From the NCBI GenBank assembly GCA_937900435.1, contig CALCEG010000157.1:1-8130 (forward strand): a stretch of DNA of 8,130 nt. The letters run 5' to 3'. Below the pieces are notes generated by a model. It ran no database searches. It was not told the origin of the DNA and worked only from the letters and a program-made list of their open reading frames with translations. The translations under genes were made by a program, and so were the position numbers. This DNA comes from an uncultured Alphaproteobacteria bacterium (GTDB lineage: Bacteria; Pseudomonadota; Alphaproteobacteria; Rs-D84). Positions 1 to 4,840 of this stretch are shown piece after piece (position 1 is the stretch's first letter; every line of letters begins with the position of its first letter).

Positions 1-528
1 ATCTTCGGCGCGTTTTTGCAAATCGATTAATCGTGCAATTTGCGTATCGATTTCAGACGTTTTTGTTTTTATTGGCTCTGTCTGTTGTGTGTTTGTCTTT
101 GCCAACATTACATCTGGTTTAGTAACTTGTCTGTCCAGGCTTTCTTCTGGTAAAACCGAATCGTTTCGCAACACAGAAAACTCACTGGGGTGTGGCATAC
201 GCAATGTGGTGTCGTTTTTAGCCCACAAGTCTGCGCTTGGGCGCATTGGTGTTAAAAAATCTTCGTTTGCAACAACTAATTTTTCAGGCTTTTTCGTCTG
301 TTGCACCGGTGCAGGCTGTGTTTTTTTTGCGGTGCGTGCAACGACGGTTTTTTTTCTGGTTTGTGCAACTTTTTTGTCGGTTTTTGGTGTGGTTTTTACA
401 ATTTCTTCCCCAAAGGCCGAGCGTGCCGACACGCCCCCCGCAGCAATATTAACCACTGGCATTTTAACATTTGCCAACAAATTAGTTGTTATCAACCAAG
501 ACAACATACATACAGTTAATTTACGCAT
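1..528 (-). CDS. Secreted Lys/Thr-rich hypothetical protein, 3' part cut off by the window edge
   Basis: An open frame of 176 codons begins with ATG at 528 and runs off the left edge without a stop. The start is well supported: an AAGGA Shine-Dalgarno lies at 541-537, 8 nt before the ATG. Residues 1-19 form a plausible signal peptide (MRK, then the hydrophobic stretch LTVCMLSWLITTNLLA) with likely cleavage after A19, so the protein is predicted to be periplasmic or outer-membrane associated. Residues about 43-85 are low complexity and strongly basic, rich in Lys, Thr, Val, Gln and Pro, which suggests a disordered linker of the kind found in periplasm-spanning or peptidoglycan-associated proteins. 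The last visible residues (SEIDTQIARLIDLQKRAED) look helical, perhaps the start of a coiled coil. I do not recognise the family and the C-terminal domain is not visible. The gene lies downstream of the suhB-like gene but is separated from it by a terminator, so it probably has its own promoter. Confidence 0.75.
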   Translation of the reverse strand, partial: MRKLTVCMLSWLITTNLLANVKMPVVNIAAGGVSARSAFGEEIVKTTPKTDKKVAQTRKKTVVARTAKKTQPAPVQQTKKPEKLVVANEDFLTPMRPSADLWAKNDTTLRMPHPSEFSVLRNDSVLPEESLDRQVTKPDVMLAKTNTQQTEPIKTKTSEIDTQIARLIDLQKRAED

Positions 529-549
529 AATTCCTTTCCTTCCACGTCA

Positions 550-579
550 ATCATAGAACAAATGACGAATCGTACGCAA
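550..579 (-). promoter_or_regulatory. Candidate sigma70 promoter for the secreted protein gene
   Basis: On the minus strand TTGCGT (579-574) and TATGAT (555-550) are separated by 18 bp and lie just downstream of the terminator of the preceding operon. Transcription would start near 543, leaving a short leader that still contains the AAGGA ribosome binding site. The match is by eye and both hexamers are imperfect. Confidence 0.4.
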
Positions 580-598
580 GTAGAAAAAACAATAAAGC

Positions 599-624
599 AA
601 AAAAAATCGCCAACTTGGCGATTT
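599..624 (-). terminator. Rho-independent terminator of the rpmE-suhB operon
   Basis: Read on the minus strand, AAATCGCC (624-617) and GGCGATTT (611-604) form a perfect 8-bp stem around the loop AAGTT, whose outer bases could extend the pairing. It is followed directly by a run of U (603-599) and a further U-rich stretch. The stem overlaps the last base pairs of the suhB-like stop codon (625-623), so transcription ends right behind that gene and is separated from the next minus-strand gene. Confidence 0.88.
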
Positions 625-1327
625 ATAATTCTATTTTACCATTCGTGGCGACTAAATCAGCGGTCATTTCGATTGTTCCGCCTGCCTCGCGCAGGATTAA
701 ATCGCCAGCAGCAATTTCAGCGAAATCCAATGGATCTGATACAAACGCGTCAATTTTTCCGGCTGCAACCCACGCTAAATCCATCGCTGGGCACCCAGTG
801 CGACGTACGTCGCCAATCAGTGGGCGTGCATCAGATGTGTTATATGCAACTGTGGCCTCTGCTGTGTCTTTGATATTAGAACCCTTGATGCGCGCAGAAT
901 GGAACGCAGAAAAGACGTATGCACCGCGTCCTGCCTCTGCATAATACAGACGTTCATCAACTGGTGAATATATCAGCGCAATTTTTGTTTCGTCATTTGT
1001 GCGCAATGCCAAAGAAATCGCAAAGTTTGGATTTCCGCGAACAAAGTTCGCTGCCCCAGACAGCGCCAAAACAAACTCATCACGACCGTCGCCTTCGCGC
1101 GACATATCAGGTGTCAGCAACCCAGCCATTGGGCGTACCAGTTGCAAATCAGACAAAATGCTTTCTTCGATTCGATTTGCAGCCTTTTGCACAAAATCGC
1201 TTGCGCTACGCAGGGATTGCTGTAAGTTTTCGACTTCGCCAAAATCGCGACGCAGACCAGATGCGGTACGTTGCAACGCCATAAACATTTTGTTTAATTC
1301 GGTTGAACCTTTTATTAGCAGTTCCAT
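623..1327 (-). CDS. suhB: SuhB / inositol monophosphatase family protein with a degenerate active site (probable pseudoenzyme)
   Basis: This 234-aa protein is a clear full-length homolog of the SuhB/IMPase family (usually about 260 aa). Recognisable segments are the SuhB-like N-terminus LRRDFGEVENLQ (25-36), ANFVRGNPNFAISLAL around 93-108 (normally TTNF.HG.PHFAIS.A), YSPVDERLYYAEAGRGAY (120-137), RRTGCPAMDLAWVAAGKID (175-193) and IAAGDLILREAGG (205-217). The metal-binding residues are mostly gone. The Asp of FVxKAD is A50, the glutamates of the MEE motif are replaced around T72-P73, DPLDG reads LALSG (87-91) so both aspartates are L87 and S90, and WD of WDIAAG is A203-E204. Phosphatase activity is therefore unlikely. 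Known biology: E. coli SuhB also works in the NusA/B/E/G rRNA antitermination complex, and that role does not need catalysis. The gene follows rpmE by 30 bp and ends in a terminator. AGGTGG lies about 10 nt before the ATG. There is no frameshift or premature stop, so it is not an obvious pseudogene. Confidence 0.88.
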   Translation of the reverse strand: MELLIKGSTELNKMFMALQRTASGLRRDFGEVENLQQSLRSASDFVQKAANRIEESILSDLQLVRPMAGLLTPDMSREGDGRDEFVLALSGAANFVRGNPNFAISLALRTNDETKIALIYSPVDERLYYAEAGRGAYVFSAFHSARIKGSNIKDTAEATVAYNTSDARPLIGDVRRTGCPAMDLAWVAAGKIDAFVSDPLDFAEIAAGDLILREAGGTIEMTADLVATNGKIEL

Positions 1328-1357
1328 ATCGTTGCCCCCACCTGTACAGCGTTAGTA

Positions 1358-1570
1358 TTAGAAGTTGAATCCAGCGAATTTAGACTTAAAGTCTGCTGCG
1401 CGTTGACCTTTTTCGCCCGCGTTGGAACGTTGGCCAGTCCATGCAGAATGGTTCAAGTTATCTGTCGACAAAACCATATCTTTCTTTACAGAAGAAAACA
1501 TTTTAATTGTCTTGCCGTCTGTTCTTGTTACGTTGATTTCGTGGTATTCTGGATGAATTCCTTTTTTCAT
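1358..1570 (-). CDS. rpmE: 50S ribosomal protein bL31, zinc-free type
   Basis: The 70-aa product begins MKKGIHPEYHEINVTRTDG, close to the bL31 N-terminus (MKK-IHP-YH-I-V-MTDG), has the hallmark HSAWTG (41-46; normally HPAWTG), and ends FKSKFAGF as in alphaproteobacterial bL31. It contains no cysteine, so it is the zinc-independent form. bL31 is a late-assembling large-subunit protein that contributes to the bridge between the two ribosomal subunits. The middle of the protein (residues 24-40, MFSSVKKDMVLSTDNLN) is unlike the common TRSTWGKEGDTLRLDIDP pattern and about four residues shorter, so this is a divergent copy. An AAAGGT ribosome binding site ends 7 nt before the ATG. The suhB-like gene follows after 30 bp on the same predicted transcript. 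Confidence 0.95.
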   Translation of the reverse strand: MKKGIHPEYHEINVTRTDGKTIKMFSSVKKDMVLSTDNLNHSAWTGQRSNAGEKGQRAADFKSKFAGFNF

Positions 1571-1603
1571 AGTTTTTACCTTTTTTTAAATTTTAGCCAC
1601 AAA

Positions 1604-1631
1604 ATTATACAATGATTTTTACAGAAATCAA
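1604..1631 (-). promoter_or_regulatory. Predicted sigma70 promoter of the rpmE-suhB operon
   Basis: On the minus strand TTGATT (1631-1626) and a perfect TATAAT (1609-1604) are spaced by 16 bp. They lie in the 75-bp gap between the unrecognised 169-aa gene and rpmE. Transcription would begin near 1597, giving a leader of about 27 nt that includes the AAAGGT ribosome binding site of rpmE. This is the best two-hexamer promoter in the window. Confidence 0.65.
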
Positions 1632-1645
1632 GCAATAATAGCAGA

Positions 1646-2155
1646 TTAATATCTGCCGATACAGCCCAGATAGGAATTTCCCGTAGATTCCAGTATGTTA
1701 ATGAATTGCGATTGATTTTTTCCAGAAAATAGTGCCAGTATTGTTCCTGCATCGGTTGCCAGCATATCGGCGACTGTTGCAATCCCAGAATTCATTTTCT
1801 TGAAAAAACCGCTGGTTGGGTATATTTCTGCCGCCAGCAGCTGTGTTTTACCAGTTGGTTTAACTTTTTTTTCTGATTCGATAACCATCAGTTGACATTC
1901 TGGTGATATGATAATTTTATCACAGACCACCCCATCGCCGCCCAACAATTCGCCCCACCAACCGGTTGAACCGCAAAATACTGGGTAATAAATAACGGCA
2001 TTTGGGTTTTTACTTAATATGTCCGCGATGTCGATGTCGTCTGTACAAACATCAGGCATAACGCCAGTTGCATTATTAATTACTTTTCGCGCCAACTGGT
2101 ATTCTGCATCCCCAGTTGTTTTGCGTGGCCAATAAAGAATCGGAAACTTTGTCAT
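1646..2155 (-). CDS. Hypothetical protein of 169 aa, family not recognised
   Basis: The protein begins MTKFPILYWPRKTTGDAEYQ and has no signal peptide or convincing membrane helix, so it is probably cytoplasmic. It appears to be a globular alpha/beta protein: short hydrophobic strands (NAVIYYPVF at 52-60, KIIIS at 80-84, LMVIES at 89-94) alternate with turns. Glycine-rich segments stand out (GSTGWWGELLGGDG at 62-75), as do five cysteines (C37, C61, C78, C87, C165) without a regular metal-binding spacing. I do not recognise any domain. It lies 67 bp downstream of the 430-aa VirB6-like gene on the same strand and upstream of rpmE. It may belong functionally with the secretion genes, but it has its own promoter-like sequence, so this is only a guess. 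The start is the only ATG near the frame's 5' end and has no Shine-Dalgarno; the extended -10 element 8 nt upstream suggests a leaderless message. Confidence 0.75.
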   Translation of the reverse strand: MTKFPILYWPRKTTGDAEYQLARKVINNATGVMPDVCTDDIDIADILSKNPNAVIYYPVFCGSTGWWGELLGGDGVVCDKIIISPECQLMVIESEKKVKPTGKTQLLAAEIYPTSGFFKKMNSGIATVADMLATDAGTILALFSGKNQSQFINILESTGNSYLGCIGRY

Positions 2156-2163
2156 TGCTATGA

Positions 2164-2172
2164 ATTATATCA
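2164..2172 (-). promoter_or_regulatory. Extended -10 promoter placed for a leaderless mRNA (169-aa gene)
   Basis: On the minus strand the sequence reads TGATATAAT, a perfect extended -10 (TGnTATAAT). Eight bases (TCATAGCA) separate it from the ATG of the 169-aa gene, so the normal start point would be at or within two bases of the A of ATG. No Shine-Dalgarno is present. At 17 bp upstream sits only a T6 run preceded by C6 (plus-strand A6 at 2187-2192 and G6 at 2193-2198), a poor -35. Confidence 0.5.
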
Positions 2173-2222
2173 GATTCGGAGAGTATAAAAAAGGGGGGCA
2201 GGTTAAATAAAGGACTTGATTT

Positions 2223-3515
2223 TTATTTTTTTATCGATTCGAAGACTTTTTTCAGACCATTTTTCAGTATTATTGTGTTCTTTTTAGCGGTCTCATAAGC
2301 TTCTTGTGATATTTCTAACTTAAAGAAAGTATTTGATAATTTTGGAATCATTGTCATAAACATTGCTATAAATATACCCATCAGCGCAATAGTAATCAGG
2401 CTGTCGTTGCGCAACATCAACGCGTCCATCAAGAATTTCGAATCGTTTTGTTCAATCGCAGTAATCAATACGGACTGTCCTTGCCAGTCTCCAAATATAG
2501 CATTTAAAAACATAACAGCAAAGGTAACAAACACCCCTGTTACGGCCAATTTTAACGTTCCGTTAACGGTTTCATTTACAATTTTTTGTATTGTTTTGCC
2601 TGCGCTTGGTATCTCTACAACTTTCCAGCCTTTGAACAACCAGGCCAGCAACATCATTGGCAGCATAACTAAATCCAATGCCAATGTAATAAAAATTTCT
2701 AAAAAGTATATCGGAATCGGCAATAATGCCGCAAAGAACAAAGCCAGTATCAACAGGCCTGCAAAGAACATAATTACATTTGGAAAAATTGGTATTGCCC
2801 ATAATATTTTATGCATATATTCGTTGTTAAATGCCATATTTACCATTGTCCAACCGACCGTCATTCCCAATCCTGTCATTTGGTGTACGCCCGATAATTC
2901 ACAGGCCAGATTATGGCGCAATTTCGGCGAAAAAGCCCCTTGTGATGCTGCTTTTTCATCAACCGATACAGGGTCTGCAATTGCGGTTGCGATTACGCAC
3001 GAATCGAAAGTATCGTCGTGAACGACCGCCCGATTTAGCGATAATCCGACATTAAAAATAGGCTGAATTGCGATTTCGCTGATAAGTCTGGGCAATGGAG
3101 CCAGCAAGAATATAGAAACAATAGCCAATTTTACAATGCGATTTGTAAATGAACTGGCCAAAGACCAGGGTTCTATGTTTTTTTCATTTATAAAATTGCT
3201 GGTTAATTCCCACGCAAACCATATCGCCATCAATAAAATAGCAAAAGGTATAATGACGTACCCCAGCGAAGAATATATTTTTGGCAAAATATCAGACATC
3301 GTTGACATAACGCTGGAAAACATATCGCATGACCAGCAACTAGAAAAAAATTGATACGCATCGACCATATTAACAGGATTTACGCTGCGATAGATTGAAT
3401 AGCCTGCGATTGTTATCCCCCCAGCAGCCAGTGCAACAACAAACGGTGCCCATGCCCCCGCAGTAAATGGCAACAGCGATAAAAAAGCTATCCAAAATTT
3501 TTTTAGTCGACTCAT
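2223..3515 (-). CDS. VirB6/TrbL-like T4SS inner-membrane channel protein (minus-strand member)
   Basis: This 430-aa polytopic membrane protein is inferred to belong to the VirB6/TrbL family, which forms part of the inner-membrane translocation channel of type IV secretion systems. It has an N-terminal hydrophobic segment (about 8-37) after the basic MSRLKK, a periplasmic motif CWSC (60-63), helices near 84-104 and 124-145, and the shared segment EIAIQPIFNVG with P152. A large loop carries C173 and C205 (in FSPKLRHNLACEL). A C-terminal helix bundle follows (about 243-290, 316-342, 372-392) with the core proline P286 in LDLVMLPMMLLAWLF and a basic C-terminus. The positive-inside rule puts both cysteine motifs in the periplasm, where C173-C205 could form a disulfide. 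It is transcribed away from its four relatives, which start 72 bp away. The ATG begins the signal/anchor sequence and has no Shine-Dalgarno. The family call rests on architecture and resemblance to its neighbours, not on a database match. Confidence 0.8.
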   Translation of the reverse strand: MSRLKKFWIAFLSLLPFTAGAWAPFVVALAAGGITIAGYSIYRSVNPVNMVDAYQFFSSCWSCDMFSSVMSTMSDILPKIYSSLGYVIIPFAILLMAIWFAWELTSNFINEKNIEPWSLASSFTNRIVKLAIVSIFLLAPLPRLISEIAIQPIFNVGLSLNRAVVHDDTFDSCVIATAIADPVSVDEKAASQGAFSPKLRHNLACELSGVHQMTGLGMTVGWTMVNMAFNNEYMHKILWAIPIFPNVIMFFAGLLILALFFAALLPIPIYFLEIFITLALDLVMLPMMLLAWLFKGWKVVEIPSAGKTIQKIVNETVNGTLKLAVTGVFVTFAVMFLNAIFGDWQGQSVLITAIEQNDSKFLMDALMLRNDSLITIALMGIFIAMFMTMIPKLSNTFFKLEISQEAYETAKKNTIILKNGLKKVFESIKK

Positions 3516-3523
3516 TGTTTTTA

Positions 3524-3532
3524 ATTATACCA
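3524..3532 (-). promoter_or_regulatory. Extended -10 promoter placed for a leaderless mRNA (430-aa VirB6-like gene)
   Basis: On the minus strand the sequence reads TGGTATAAT, a perfect extended -10, followed by TAAAAACA (8 nt) and the ATG at 3515. A partial -35, ATCACA (3552-3547, 4 of 6 matches to TTGACA), lies at 17 bp. Initiation 7-9 nt after the -10 would place the transcript end at or next to the start codon, and no Shine-Dalgarno is present. The -35 overlaps the -10 of the divergent plus-strand promoter. Confidence 0.55.
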
Positions 3533-3548
3533 TATTTTGCAACAAATG

Positions 3549-3557
3549 TGATATAAT
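3549..3557 (+). promoter_or_regulatory. Extended -10 promoter of the plus-strand VirB6-like operon
   Basis: TGATATAAT is a perfect extended -10, with no recognisable -35 at 16-18 bp upstream. Transcription would begin near 3564, giving a leader of about 23 nt before the TTG start at 3587. Its -10 lies within the -35 region of the divergent gene on the minus strand, so polymerase binding at one promoter should hinder the other. Confidence 0.6.
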
Positions 3558-3576
3558 TGAAAAGATAAAAATATTT

Positions 3577-3589
3577 GGGAATGTAGTTG
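3577..3589 (+). promoter_or_regulatory. Ribosome binding site and TTG start, with an ATG-TAG start-stop directly upstream
   Basis: GGGA (3577-3580) is followed by ATG TAG and then TTG (3587-3589). The TAG is in the frame of the downstream gene, so no earlier start is possible, and the signal peptide MLRKIGLLISVFLAFF needs the TTG start; the next Met is residue 17, inside the signal peptide. The ATG at 3581 is therefore a start codon followed at once by a stop and competes for the same ribosome binding site. Confidence 0.6.
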
Positions 3590-4840
3590 TTAAGGAAAAT
3601 AGGGCTTTTAATCAGCGTGTTTCTGGCATTTTTTATGCCAGATGTTGTGTATGCAAACATTGTTGATAATTTGAATCTTGCGCCATTTGTTCCTGTGGTA
3701 TTGAATTCTTTTATGATGATTGCGACACGCGGTTATGATTTTTTTGTTGGCAATGGCGATGGTATAATTTACTTGTTGGTTTGGGGGTTCTTGGGCTTAA
3801 CAATATTATTGTATGTATTTAAAATGTATTTCCCAAAGAATTGGTTAAGTTTTTTTAGTTTTTCTGGTGGTGGTGAATTATTCGAAGGAAAGATAACGGG
3901 TTGGCAAATTGTTGAAAATGTAATGCGTCCTGGGTTGCGTGCGGTTATTGCGGTTGTTTTATTATTACAAATACGTCCTGTATATTTAACTCAGTGGTTG
4001 GTTAATCCATTTTTGGAACTTGGTTCGATATACACGCACGCCATCACAGAAACGATAAACGATTCGGGTGCTGCACCCAAAATAGAATGTCCGGCGGATA
4101 TTATTAATCAGGGTTGGATATCACCAGAATCGTGCAGATTTTTAGTTCAACCAGTATCTGATTTGTCGCATGCGAATAATCAGATTGTCAAACGTGGTTT
4201 TGATTTTTTGACTGATGGTTTGCGTGGGTTGACCACTGTAATCCCCAGGGGTGGCGCAAGTTTCTTGAACATCATAACAGGTATTTTATTAATAATAACT
4301 TTTGTTGGCTGTAATTTGTTTATGGCGTTATTAATTATTCAGGGAATTTTTGATTTTGGAATACAATTAATATTGTATCCGTTTCATGTTTTTACTTATG
4401 TTGTAAAGCCTAATGACAAGTGGCTTGATTTATGGCCTGCGTTTGGCGGTATTGTTGACGCGTTAAAGAAATTAATAATAGCGATGATTGCGTGTGCGTT
4501 TATGTTATGTATCGACATGGCGATTGTCAAAGCGTTATTTCAATGGAACAAGTCTGTATTTGTTGTTGCAGCAGGCGGTTCTGCATACAGTAATTTGCCT
4601 CAGACTGCAAATACCGCAATGGGGTTTGGCGAACATTCTGTAACTTGGTTATCTGCAATATTAACCTTTTATTTGTTCTTTAAATTATATGATATGACGC
4701 AAAAACAGTTAAAGGCGTATACGGGCGACAGTATGGATGGTTTATACAAATATGTTAAGTCGGATGCCAAAACATTATGGGGTGGGGCGCGGAGTTTTGC
4801 AAACTCATTTAAAACAGCAATGGGTTGGGGAAAAAAGTAA
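3587..4840 (+). CDS. VirB6/TrbL-like T4SS channel protein with signal peptide (417 aa)
   Basis: First gene of the plus-strand operon. It has a classical signal peptide (MLRKIGLLISVFLAFFMPDVVYA, cleavage after A23), a periplasmic segment with FVPV (34-37), a helix at about 58-80, a basic cytoplasmic loop (KMYFPKNW), and a helix at about 115-135. Next come the shared segment QWLVNPFLELG with P141 and a periplasmic loop with C168 and C183. The C-terminal helices (about 225-275, 293-315, 353-368) include the core proline P265 (LILYPFHVFTYVV) and the downstream Trp-rich WLDLWPAFGG. The tail is basic and probably cytoplasmic. This fits a VirB6/TrbL channel subunit. Unlike the 430-, 405- and 495-aa relatives it has no CxxC near the N-terminus; the FVPV segment links it instead with the partial protein at the right edge. 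Translation must start at TTG because an in-frame TAG lies immediately upstream. Its TAA stop is followed directly, in the same frame, by the ATG of the next gene. Confidence 0.8.
   Translation: MLRKIGLLISVFLAFFMPDVVYANIVDNLNLAPFVPVVLNSFMMIATRGYDFFVGNGDGIIYLLVWGFLGLTILLYVFKMYFPKNWLSFFSFSGGGELFEGKITGWQIVENVMRPGLRAVIAVVLLLQIRPVYLTQWLVNPFLELGSIYTHAITETINDSGAAPKIECPADIINQGWISPESCRFLVQPVSDLSHANNQIVKRGFDFLTDGLRGLTTVIPRGGASFLNIITGILLIITFVGCNLFMALLIIQGIFDFGIQLILYPFHVFTYVVKPNDKWLDLWPAFGGIVDALKKLIIAMIACAFMLCIDMAIVKALFQWNKSVFVVAAGGSAYSNLPQTANTAMGFGEHSVTWLSAILTFYLFFKLYDMTQKQLKAYTGDSMDGLYKYVKSDAKTLWGGARSFANSFKTAMGWGKK

Noticed and set aside
89..556. A 155-codon plus-strand open frame at the left end
   Set aside because: It lies opposite the signal-peptide-bearing minus-strand frame with a strong Shine-Dalgarno. 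Its Phe/Cys/Val-rich product is the mirror of the Lys/Thr-rich tract.
529..597. A small RNA or riboswitch in the gap before the secreted protein gene
   Set aside because: The gap is short and is accounted for by the terminator's U-rich tail, a candidate promoter and a ribosome binding site. No further conserved fold is visible.
623..1327. The suhB-like gene as a decayed pseudogene
   Set aside because: There is no frameshift or internal stop, non-catalytic family segments are well conserved, and promoter and terminator are in place. A maintained pseudoenzyme fits better, although early decay cannot be fully excluded.
919..1355. Plus-strand open frames over the suhB-like gene
   Set aside because: The minus strand encodes a clear SuhB/IMPase homolog here. 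The opposite frames show no recognisable protein.
2190..2222. A Rho-independent terminator after the 430-aa gene
   Set aside because: The minus strand has a T6 run after C6, but no inverted repeat able to form a stem precedes it.
2407..3021. A 204-codon open frame on the plus strand opposite the 430-aa VirB6-like gene
   Set aside because: It is antisense to a well-supported gene, has no ribosome binding site or coherent domain, and its composition is what the complement of a hydrophobic coding sequence gives.
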